NCBI GenBank assembly: GCA_028015205.1 | Contig: CM051516.1 | Coordinates: 58,842,230-58,906,229 of the forward strand | Length of the DNA stretch: 64,000 bases | Source: Mytilisepta virgata | Taxonomy: Eukaryota > Mollusca > Bivalvia > Mytilida > Mytilidae | Direction of reading: 5' to 3' | Shown here: in pieces, positions 20,886 to 31,822 of the stretch | Layout of the letters: each line of letters opens with the position of its first letter | Position numbering within the stretch: the first letter of the stretch is position 1 | Notes under the pieces: generated by a model | Told to the model about the DNA's origin: nothing | The model's database searches: none | What the model saw: only the letters and a program-made list of their open reading frames with translations | Program-made: the position numbers and the translations under genes

Positions 20886-23800
20886 TCATAACATGCCATT
20901 GAAGTTCTTGTCATACAAGTCTGTGTGATGTTTCTGAAACTGTCTGAGATGTTGTTTCTTGTCTTTCTGTTGAATGTTGGTGTCGGCAAGGATATTTTTC
21001 ATCATTTCAACGAGAGCGTTATCAGTGTAAACTTTCGTCTGCTTCTGGTATTCATCAACAGAGACTTGACTGCAGCAGACATTTTCTAAATAACAATCCA
21101 AAGATACTTATATTAGATACAGTTAATTTATACTATGCTGTATACGACGCATTTCAAGGAGTTACCTCTCATCAGCAGCATTAAAACCGAAATGTTTGGA
21201 AGACCAAAAACCAAACTTATATTAAGCAAGAAGTACTCAACCAAAAATACCGAAATAGGAAGCCAAATTTCAGAGATCTACCATGTGCAATACAAGGAAT
21301 GAACCTAAAACAGACAAATTAACAAATGAAATATCATAATATATCTATATTATTTGCAACTTGATAAATACTGTACTATCATTATTGACATGTTTATCAG
21401 TAGAGGGAAATGGAATACAGCATTAATGTGTGCTTGATAAATACTGGTACTATCATTATTGACGTTTATCAGTAGAGGAAAATGGAATACAGCATCAATG
21501 TCTGCAATATTGAAACATCATTTATATACATGAACACAAGACTTATTTTTCGTTTATATTTGAAGGCCAAAAGAAAAAAATTGTACATGGTAATGATTTT
21601 TTCCTCACTATGGCCTCTATCCCTAATAGAACTTTTTCTCTTTGACATTGAATTTATATTCAACATTAATTTTTTTTTGCTTTCTGTATAATTTAAAAGT
21701 AATTTTTCAACCAAAAAAATAATTACCTCTAACTGGTGCGACCTCCCCAGTCTTAAGGTCTGTAATTCTGGAGTTGACACGGTCATGGATGTTCTTGGGA
21801 ATTGTGAAGATCTCCTTGACATTCTGTACCATGAAGAGGATAAGAATTCTGGCTAACTTGTTGGCAATGATCTTATGCTTCAGGATGGCATCAGTGAAAG
21901 TGATCAGCATCAGGGTCTCGTTGTTCTCCTGAAAAATGAAATATTATTTTGTAATTTTAAGCCCATTACAGGACTGCATGTAGTGCGAATCCGGCTTACA
22001 GTACATTGAATGTCAGATGCCCTGGAATATAGGCTAATTTTTCAAAATTTTTCTCCATAATACACAAAACTTTCCCACATTCAGGTGCTTTTATATTGGT
22101 ATATAGCATAATAAGAAAGGTCATGTGATATGGCATTCTTATACTTTATTAAAATGATGCTAAATAAAGTACATGACCTTCATCCTAGGAACTTGAACTG
22201 AAGATTATTGAAAAAGAAATTTTCAGATGGATTCTCATCAAATATTCTTTAACGAGTAACTACAAATATAATTTTTGTCAAAATCAGTCTTTATATTGAA
22301 TATTATTTGTACTATTATGATTAAATTTCATGGTTGTTGGCATATATTTAATATCTCTTTTTGTTGATTTAATATAGATACCTTAGCATCAATCTGCATG
22401 GATTCTTCAGAGGCAGCAGACATAAATTTAAGCAGACGATGAAGTTCTTCACGGACATACCAAGGCAACAGTATCATGTCAAGTTGTAGAGCTTCTATGG
22501 CAACCTCGTTCTTCTCTTGAAGTACCAAGTTAAGAATGGCAAGATGGAGGTCGATAAAACTTTCTGGTAGTAGTGGGTCTTCGACAGTAGTGTAGTACTC
22601 GCTGAGAAAGTGGAATGACTGTATCTTGGAAGCAGGTGTAGACTCTCTGATGAAATCTTTCTCTAATATTACAATACTGTTGGGGAGGCACTCTATACAG
22701 TTGATGGCTGTCTGCATGAAGGGGTCCTGGACACCGAATAGTGGGATGTTCCAATGCTTGGCAACCATGTTGGAAATGATGAGGTTCTGGTGGACCAGTT
22801 TCTTGGTAGACTTTTCATCGTAAAGAAGACCATCCACAAATGACAGGTCTACAATCTTCAGCAGCTGACATAGGGAAACTTCTCTCCATAGGTCTTCTAT
22901 AGCTGTAATATATATAACAATGTCAATGTACTATTTTTGAAATGTTTACTGGTATTTGAAAATATTTATTATGTTTTACCCACTTATAGCAATATAGCAA
23001 TTATCCAACACTGAAAACAACTATTTTTCTAACAATAACAATTGAGATTAAATATATCCATTAGCAAGTGAATTATTCAGTTAAATTTTCACTAAGGTTA
23101 AGTGTTAAAATATTTTATCCCTGAAGCTTTATGAACGTCAGCATTGTTGCATAAAACCATAACACCTTCGATTTCCTCATCAAATAGTTCGTAACAATTT
23201 TTGAATGTAATAAACAGCTTGAGGAATTAAATTATTTTAATATTAATTTGTGCTAAGATCAATCAATCTCATCCTTTGTAAGCTAGATAAATGTTAATAT
23301 TCTATTTTTTTTGTTTTGTTTTTGTTTTGATACCATACCTTCAAGAGAGACAACTTCACTGTTGAGGTTAGTGGATTCAATGGTTGAAGCGTTAGAACAA
23401 TGTAAACTGAAGTTATGGTGTTTGATTGACTTCTGGATGTTGATGAACTCTTGAATCTGGTCCTGTTTGATCACAGCTAAAGGGTTACATAAGGCATCTG
23501 TTACCAAGTCTGGTTTCAGGCCAGGGTTTAGTCTGAAAAAATAAAGAAAATAACTCACTATCAGGAAAGAAAAAATGTCTTATTCAAAAAGTATTCTCAA
23601 TTTTAATTACACAGTGAAATAACTAAAATAAGCCAAAATTAAAAGCTCTAATCTGTCTTTACATTTCACCAGTGAAAGTCTGTCAGGTTCTTTTACAAAA
23701 TCAAATTTATAAAGCTTTAAACAAAGTAATTATAAACATACTAAACACTGCGGATACACAATGGAAAACTGTGCTTATTTGTTATTCGTATATTCCTTTT

Positions 23801-25378
23801 TACACCATTTTATTTCATGTGTACTGTGGTTGGGGATGTTGCTCCAATGTTATCAACATATTCCTGTGTGCAATCTTTAATTAGATGTCGTCTCAATAAA
23901 GCCTAACAAATATCATTATCACATTTCCATATTAGCTCACAATTTTTGGCAAGGATCAGAAAAAACTAAATTTCAAATGAATTTCTAAGATACAAGTAGA
24001 AACTTCATGAAATTTTACTTAATAAGCCAATTCTTCACATACCTTAAACTTAAACGTCTGGAGTTGTCCATAACGGAGTACTCTTCATCTGATGATTCTG
24101 TGATGGTAGAACTGGTCTCACTGTCAGAATCACAACCATGAAATCTGTAACACTTACTCTGACTATCTTCAAATGACTTCTTCATCTCACTGTTACGAGA
24201 ACTGATTGGTGAAAACACATGTCTGTCCATCAATGCCTGACATAACTAAAAGATAAAAAAATAGGTTAAAATCTTTATTGAGATAGATTTTAATGTTTCT
24301 AATTCATTAAATGAGTAATGAATATTTTTTTTGCAAAATTTGGCAATAAAATTTTTCTTTTGGTAATTTGAATTAATATAAACAACTTCAAGTGAGATTG
24401 CATCAGAAAAATAATAATAAGTTTTGTTATACATTGTAAAGTAATGAAAATCTGATTTTTGACCAAAACAAGTAACAGGTTAATTTGTATTGGACTCCTA
24501 TCAGAAACTCATGAGTGAGCTTTGTATGGACTTGTCTTAATCAGGAATTTTTTTGGTTTGAATGAAAATAAAAATTTAGGCTGCAATAGCGGCCGAAAAA
24601 AATATCTAGGACCCAAGTTTTGACCCCCAAAAAAAATAGGCAGGATCAAACATTTGATCCTAGCCCCCCACCTCCCCCCTAAAAATCAAATGGTTGCTCC
24701 CTTACAATGTTTCCTCAATTAAACTTAAGAAATCTTTAAAAAATGATACCTTAATAGCCTTTTCCCTGGAGAGGTCTGAGCTAAAAGTATTCTTCTCACT
24801 GAGCAGGTAGGTCAGGACAACATCAACTGCATCTTGGCCAGTGAAGCAGTTCTCGTAAGTCTTCATCTTGATACGACGTCGCTTCAACTCGACACGGGAC
24901 TTCAGATGGTCGACAATCTCGTTCCATATCTGAGTTGCCTTAAAATGACCTGAAAGGTAAAAATTTATCAGAAGCATTAAATGATGTTAAATTTAATGCC
25001 AGATTTTAAAGATTAATAAATTGGACAATTCATTAGAATATAAAAATGAAACAAACTTTTTGATACAGCTTTCATAGCTGGCAAAAAAAACCAAGAAATT
25101 CCCTATTCCATTGCCATGATGCACCATTCTTATCAAATATGAGAACATAAAACATGTTTTAGAAAGACTTTTATTAACCTCCTGGAAGTCACCTTTCATT
25201 AACCCTCTGGTAAATTTTTTGTCAAATTAAAAGAATTTATATCCCTCAGAACTTTAAACGTGATTTTAAATCACTTTTTGGAGAGGGTTTTATTTTAATT
25301 GTTGGCAAATATCTTACCTGTTTGTGTAGTTTTGCTGAGACGAGATTCATTTAGAGAAATGTTCCCTGTTCTAGTCAT
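20886..25378 (-). CDS. DEPDC7: DEPDC7-like protein, copy B, complete
   Basis: Exons, 5' to 3': 25318-25378, 24750-24949, 24043-24245, 23339-23532, 22382-22902, 21727-21928, 20886-21085 (TGA). All introns are GT-AG, phases 1-0-2-1-0-1, and the frame closes to 526 aa, close to the 511 aa of human DEPDC7. The DEP domain covers about residues 22-122, from FKATQIWNEIVDHLKSRVE through a basic KRRRIK stretch, CFTGQDAVDVV and the terminal SKCYRF. A Ser/Asp/Glu-rich linker at 124-147 (DSDSETSSTITESSDEE) has many casein-kinase-2-type sites. Residues 220-526 are mostly helical and match the family's C-terminal region (LLPESFIDLHLAILNLVL, REELHRLLKFMSAASEE, LARILILFMVQNVKEIF). DEP domains commonly act in membrane or G-protein signalling; the family C-terminus is related to a degenerate RhoGAP-like fold in DEPDC1-type proteins, which I cannot confirm here. 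B-specific: His for Pro in GHFKATQ, Cys-Cys in exon 7. Poly(A) signal candidate at 20567-20572. Confidence 0.93.
21091..21309. mobile_element. 219-bp insertion at the intron 6 acceptor of copy B
   Basis: Absent from A and C, whose sequence reads ttctaaaacagagaaatt across the site. In B the 5-bp ctaaa is present at both ends (21086-21090 and 21305-21309), a likely target-site duplication. The duplicated word is the splice acceptor itself (TTTAG on the minus strand), so the AG is kept but the original polypyrimidine tract now lies 219 bp away. I do not recognise the element and see no inverted termini. Confidence 0.7.
24540..24701. mobile_element. Left-truncated palindromic MITE in intron 2, copy B
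   Basis: Same left-truncation point as in copy A, with a C-rich run and the right terminus 'aaaatcaaatggttgctccc'. The shared truncation marks A and B as sisters in this region. Confidence 0.6.
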
Positions 25379-25529
25379 GATGTCTAGATGAAGTATCAGT
25401 AGAATGAGAAAGCCTTGTAAGTATTAGATTTTTTCCCTGTTATATGTATTTATGAAAACTTTTGAATGACTAGACCTACTGTACAACACCATTTTATATC
25501 AATTTTGAGTAATTTGGAGATTTTCTTGG

Positions 25530-25692
25530 TTTATATAACTATAATAACATCTCTTGTACTTCAAGAGTAATTCCAAACTTTAAAAGTTATAGTAACGAGT
25601 GGAAAGCTTGGATCATTAGACTGTTGTTTATTTTATCATTGTGGTAGGGAAAAGTGTGTCTATGTTTATTTGGTTAATTGAAACACAAATAA
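25530..25692 (-). promoter_or_regulatory. Conserved proximal upstream block, copy B
   Basis: Counterpart of 16660-16830, nearly identical to A and C and clearly alignable to D. Lies about 150-310 bp upstream of the ATG at 25378. Confidence 0.6.
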
Positions 25693-26210
25693 TTGATAAG
25701 TAAAAGTGTGGCTGTATTTAATATCAATTAATGTACAATTAATTAGTCATTATATTGGGATAAGATGTTTTGTTTTCTTTTTTCTATATAATTACTCTAT
25801 ACTTGAGTATTTGAGGGTTTGTTTTATTTTGTATATATTATACAAGTGGAATCTCTACTATCATTCTTTTTTTTTCTTATAATTTCCACATATAACTTGA
25901 ATACTTAGTATAAAAAACTTATTCATAAGTCAATATTACCTTTATAAATAGACTGAATCATGATAATAAATTATTGCCTGCATGAAATACACAATTAAAA
26001 TGAAAACTTGACTTCTATATCATATAAATGTCTTCTCCAGAATAAAATTGTTGTAATTTTTCATTTGAAAAATTTCACACAGCTTTTATTTTTTACATAT
26101 TAAGATCTGATCTATTGTTGCAAATTTGTAATTCATTTAATATGCTTCTTGATGTAAAATGTCACTTGTGTATTTTTCTGTCTTGTTGTACTATTACTGA
26201 TAAGCAATGT

Positions 26211-26330
26211 TAATTACCTGTATCCTGCAGGACACATAAAGGACAATACCTGCTGTAATGATGAGGTGTAAAATTGTGTATTATTACAAGATAATTGTCA
26301 TAATTACAAGGTGTCATCATTTCAAATTAT
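26211..26330 (-). promoter_or_regulatory. Upstream conserved element 1, copy B
   Basis: Counterpart of 17240-17350, with 'ggacaatacctgctg' and 'aggtgtaaaat' kept. The core palindrome has one change, cctgcaggacac. Confidence 0.4.
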
Positions 26331-27056
26331 CACAGTTACTTAATTTGGTAATAAACTTGGGTTAAAAATAAATTTTATGTATGTTTTATATTTGCAGCTG
26401 TAAAAAATATAGAATTACTATGAATAATATGTTTTTTCATTAAATTTCATTTAAACATCACCTTTACTAGTTCAGTGGAATAAATATTTAAAAACAAATA
26501 TTGACTTTTATTAATACACATCCTTTCTTGTTTAAGAAATGATTCATATTTTCTTCATATATTTTGTACATGTATGGACTCTAGAATTAATTGACCCAGA
26601 AGAAGTATGTATCTTATTTTTCTCAAAAATTTCTAAAAAGAAATGGACTAAGGAAAGATTGTTTTTTAATTCCAGAATTTTAGTATGGTTTAAATAAAAC
26701 ATAAATTTATAGTTATTAAAATATCATGAATTTCATTTTCTCATTAAATCCTATATTCCACTTTAAAACATTAATAATCTCAAATTTTAATAACTGAAAT
26801 AAAAAAGAAAATATCAAAAGATAAATTAAGATTATTTTTCTTTGCAAAGCCACAAGCAGTATATATAAAAATTATTACTTAAGTATAGGGGTATATCCTA
26901 TTTATATCATGATACTCCGAAAAGTGCAAATTATAGGTTTTGATAATTGAGAAGGGGTGTCTTTCGGGAATTTCACTATGTGAAAATGTAAACTGTGATG
27001 CATGTAGGATATCTGGTTACATCTTATGGCATCATGATATAAATAAATATAACTAC

Positions 27057-27078
27057 CTTGATATAAAGCTTGAACCAT
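27057..27078 (-). CDS. DEPDC7: Candidate alternative first coding exon, copy B
   Basis: Identical 22-nt exon to copy A (MVQALYQ plus one base), donor CAAG|GTAGTT. It joins exon 2 in frame to give ...Q-GHFKATQIW. See the copy A entry for the argument. Confidence 0.5.
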
Positions 27079-27261
27079 TCTGCAATTTCTAGAGATAAAA
27101 GATTGTTCATGCAGTTGTGTGGTTAACTAATAAGGAATTTTACAAATGAATATCTCAAGATAAATCTCTATATATAAGAATGGGATACAGGAAAATGCTA
27201 CTGTACAATATGTAAAGATGTGTCAATTTTTACACTTTAAAACAATAGTTGTATATTATAG

Positions 27262-27435
27262 GTAGCTGTCACTGATTGGTTTACAGTCTAATTAACCTTT
27301 ACAATTAGCCATATCCTGTTACAGACATCAAAGACAATACCTGGTATATTGTATAGGTGTTAAATGGTCAATTAGTACAAAATAATTGACCTCATCATTA
27401 CAATTCTGCATGTTACTTAATACACAAAGGTGTGA
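27262..27435 (-). promoter_or_regulatory. Upstream conserved element 2, copy B
   Basis: Counterpart of 18270-18440. It is immediately followed, away from the gene, by the 1.9-kb B-specific insertion. Confidence 0.4.
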
Positions 27436-27472
27436 AATAATGTTAATGAACTTAAATGAAGATGTTCCAAAG

Positions 27473-29410
27473 TATTTAGGTCTTTCCACTTTCCGTGGAA
27501 AGACCTTTTGCTTTTGTTCTGATTATTTTTTTTTTTTTTTTTTTTTTTCTTCTGCTGTCTAGGATGTTTTTTTGTTACTTGACATATCGAAAGGATTTTT
27601 GGCCCATGATATCGTACAGTGATTGCGATTTCACCATTGACCCTGTGTAACCAAACACTTTTTTTTATAGGAGTTATCTCCCGGTGTCCTCCTTTTCTTG
27701 TTATCGCTATATCTCTAAAACTGTAAAAGATATCGACCCAAAATCTCTTGCAATGTCTTCAGTGTATCAGTGCGCAACTTTGTTCCATTTGGTCGGAAGG
27801 GATCTGACGACATTTCATAGGAGTTATTTCCCCTCAAACGACTTTCACTTTTGGTGTATCATACAAATTGTTATTTAGAGTTGAGATATCAACATGAAAC
27901 TTTGTATTTAGGGTCCATGACCCCTAACAAGTAAAATGAGGTCAAGGTCAAAGGTCAAGGTCAAGTTCTAAATTTTGACTTTTGCTTGTTATCGCTTCTC
28001 CTCTGAAACGGTAAAAGATAGCTGATAAAATGTAATGGAGAAAATGTTAAGGACGTTGAGACCTAGATTTGTTACATTTGCATAAAAGTTGTATGACGTC
28101 ATTTTATAGGCGTAATTGCCGTTAGAACGTTTAAATTTGCGGTTTTTCATTTATTTCTCAACAATGGTACATGATAAAGGCATGGGGTCTTTTGTTTTGA
28201 CATCAAGGATTGATAACCTTCAAATTGGCATCAAGGTCAAAGGTCAAGGTCAAGTTCTTAATTTTGACTTTTGCTTGTTATCGCTTCTCCTCTGAAACGG
28301 TAAAAGATAGCTGATAAAATGTAAAGGAGAAAATGTTAAGGACGTTGAGATCTAGCTTTGTTACATTTGAGAAAAAGTTGTATGACGTCATTTTATAGGC
28401 GTAATTGCCCCTAGAACGTTTAAATTTTCGTTTTTCGTTTATTTCTAAACAGTGGTACATGATAAAGGCATGGGGTCTTTTGTTTTAACATCAGGGATTG
28501 ATAACCTTCAAATTGGCATCAAGGTCAAAGGTCAAGGTCAAGTTCTATTATTTGACATTTGCTTGTTATCACTACTCCTCTGAAATGGTTGTAGATAGCC
28601 AAGGAAATGTAATGGTGGAAATGTTTAGGACATTGATGCGCAACTTTGTTACATTTGAGTTAAAGTTGTATGACGTCATCTTTTGAGAGTAATTGCACCT
28701 AGAACGTTCAAACTTAAGGTTTTTCGTTTATAACTTGACAATGGTACATAATAATGGCATGGGGTCTTCTAAAATGACCTCAACGGCCAATGACCTTGAA
28801 AAATGTCACAAGGTCAAAGGTCAAGGTCATGACCTATATTACGTATTTTGCATTTTTTCACACTTTATAAGTTTTTTTCAGATTTTTAAAGCAATTAAAG
28901 GTATTGAAAGCGTGAAATTCAGGCACTACTTTTGATGACGTCATTTCTGGCAACGTTATTATTTCTGTAGACGTTTTTAGACGTTTTGGATATATTGGAA
29001 TGTTAATTAATGTGACAATGTTACAACCCATGAAAACGTCTAGAATTGTCAATTTATAAGGTCACATTAATGACGGTTTTGATGTTTATAGTGCAAAACA
29101 GTATAATTCATCAAACATTTAGTTAACCAGAAATAAACATTTTTCTTAGTTATTCAAACTAGCAGTCCATATATTTTTTTAACAATTGTGAAATTACCTA
29201 TCATATCAAACCAGAAGTGATATTTGTAATACGGTAAGTAGCATAATACCTCCCTTATTTCAGTACATAGAACCATATATCCTTGAAATCACTGAAAGTT
29301 TAGCTATGCTCTAAAACCAACAATTACATTTTAAACCTCATTTTTTTTTATCAACAAATCTGCAATTGAGGTGGAAAGACCTTCAATTGTTCTCTGAACA
29401 ATTGGTTTTT
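27473..29410. mobile_element. 1.9-kb insertion with inverted, hairpin-bearing ends (copy B only)
   Basis: A (near 18485) and C (near 38289) read ccaaagaaattatatat across the site; in B the element sits between ccaaag and aattatatat. The left end carries aggtctttccac (27478-27489) directly followed by its complement (27495-27506), forming a hairpin. The complement gtggaaagacct recurs at the right end (29371-29382), followed by a second hairpin, caattgttc-tct-gaacaattg (29384-29404). Inside are about three tandem units of roughly 290 bp, each opening with an aaggtcaaaggtcaaggtca cluster and containing 'tttgcttgttatc' and 'ttgtatgacgtcat'. No transposase or replicase frame is visible; it looks non-autonomous and the superfamily is unclear. 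Confidence 0.75.
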
Positions 29411-29899
29411 AATTATATATATTTTTGTCTGTTTGTTATCAAAATTGAGTTCTCTGAGCAATAGTTGTATATATTCTCTGAACTTAATTTAACTTTTGTA
29501 TGTTTGGGAATTTTACAAACAACTTTAATATTTTACTATTTAAAAAAATAAAATTATCTAATGACAAAATGTATTTAAGCCATAAGACTTGTTATTTACT
29601 TTGATTTGAAAATTTGGATGAACATTTATCTGTTCATAATATTTTTTGCTCATTTTATCTTTGTACAACATATCATACATGTCCTATATTAAAGACAAAA
29701 AGGTCACAACATCGTAAGCAAATTAACCTTGTAACATTTTTACTGCAAAGAAATAAGAAAAATTTGCGATGTAAAATTATATCATCTAAAATTTCTCTCT
29801 TTAAAAAATAAAGAATTATTTACCAATTCATGTCAAACAAGAGAGCTGTCTGAGTGACAGCAAACCAGGTTTTCCTTCTATTTCATTTTTACTGAGTAA

Positions 29900-30705
29900 C
29901 TGTTCTTCAACAAAGAAGTCAAGGGTCAAGGTCAGATGTCAACATCTTTAGTACACAACACATCTTGAAGTACACTACCCACACATCAAAGATCTAAGAT
30001 CTAGGTTTTAAGACAAAAAAGTTACAGGCTGGACATGATTAGCAATTAATGTACCTTGAGGTCAAAGCTCAAGGTAAACATCCTTAATATGCGACACATA
30101 ATCTTGATGAAACCTACGTACACAACAAATATCCAAGGCCTAGGTCTTGTGGCAAAAAAGTTACCAAAATAATCAATTTACTGACCTCGAGGTCAAAGGT
30201 CAAGGTCAATATCCTTGGAATGTGAAACATCATCTTGAGGTAACCTACCTACACACCAAAGATCCAAGGCCTAGGTCTTTAGACAAAAAAGTTACAAAAA
30301 TGACTATTGACCTTCAGGTCAATGGTCAAGGTCAATATTCTTGGTACGCAACACATCATCTTGAGATAACCTACCTACACACCAAAAATCCAAGGCCTAG
30401 GTCTTAATCCAAAAAAGTTACAGGCCGGAAACGAAGATGATCTAAAATGACCTATTTATTCACTCTAAGGTCAAGGGTCAAGGTCATAGGTCAACATTTT
30501 TGAAACATGACACATTGTCTTGAGGTGACATATCCACACACCATAGATCTAAGGTCTAGGCCTTAAGACAAAGTTATAGACCAGACACGATTGGCTGCTG
30601 CCCAAAAATGTCCTATTTATTGACCTTGAGGTCAACAGTCAAGGTCAATATTCTTGGAATGTGACACATCATCTTGAGATAACCTACCTACACACCAAAA
30701 ATCCA
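29900..30705. repeat. Tandem array rich in AGGTCA half-sites (between B and C)
   Basis: Almost identical, unit for unit, to the array at 18960-19775, apart from small indels. Together they mark the boundaries of the duplication units. The perfect DR1 aggtcaaaggtca is near 30190. Confidence 0.8.
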
Positions 30706-31822
30706 AATTTCATTGATGTAATATTTTCCTGTAGTATTTTTTAAAGTTTAATGTTTTTCAGAAAGCGCTGTTTACAAATAGTTTACGAAAGATTAAAATT
30801 TAACTCAAAATCTGTGAGAATTCATATTTTTTCAGACCAGTTAAAGTCCTGTCTAGTTTTCCGTGTGAAAACAGATTATAGTGTAGAGTATCTGGTCATA
30901 CCCTAGCTTTTCTCCAAATCTGAGGTAATCCTAATACCCTCCCCCCCCCCCCCCCCAAAAAAAAAAATAAATAAAAATAAAATGTCAGTTCAGAACTTTT
31001 GAAGAGATTATACAAATGTAACCTGGACTGAGGTTATGAATTGCATATAGATGTGTTGTAATTTAAACCAGGTTGAAGCTGTTTTACTTGCTCAAAAAGT
31101 TTACTGTATATTGCTGAGTTATCTCCCTTTGTTTGCATTTCTGTAGCATTTTTATCTACTATGAGCATAGCTATATTACATGAATGTACAAGATGCAAGT
31201 TATCAATAAAACAGAGCCGTTGTGAATAGTGGCAATCCTTAATCACAGTATATTCATGATATTGATGAAATTGTATTGGGTAAGCCTCACAGAGACAGCA
31301 TCAGATCACTATGACCATGTAAGACAGTTGGTACTGAGGTCATGATCAAAAAGATAAAACAGACCACAGGAAATATCAACAATGGCACACCTTCAAATAT
31401 GTGTAGTCTTGTGTGATAGGGAGCAGCCTACTTACCATGACACGCACTTATGGCCTACTATATATATATATATATAATTAAAACAATAAAATATTATTCA
31501 ATAATTTATTTCAATCATTTAACACATGATACAAACATTAGATCACATGATTTTAAAAATTTCACGTTAAATATGTTAATTTTGTATCATATTTTAACAA
31601 TGATACACTTTGGCACTAATCCAACAAAATATGGACCAATGTTCTGTTATACAACATCACCCAATAAATAAATATCTCAAATATTCAACAATATTTACAA
31701 ATAAAATCTATACAATTCAATATTTACAATTATATAATAAATAAATTAATGTCTATGAGACAATATATTACAATAATTGCACTTTTCAAAATCACAACCT
31801 GCTAGAGGTTCATGGTAATTGT

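Larger units (their letters stand above)
19776..30710 (-). repeat. Tandem duplication unit B
   Basis: Middle direct repeat, holding DEPDC7-like gene B. It is longer than A because of a 1.9-kb element (27473-29410) and a 219-bp insertion in intron 6. Its left part resembles unit C and the rest resembles unit A. Confidence 0.85.

Noticed and set aside
24993..25199. Minus-strand 68-codon frame in intron 1 of copy B
   Set aside because: Not open in A, C or D and placed between verified exons.
27684..28935. Open frames inside the 1.9-kb insertion
   Set aside because: Short, different in each internal repeat unit and without transposase or polymerase motifs.
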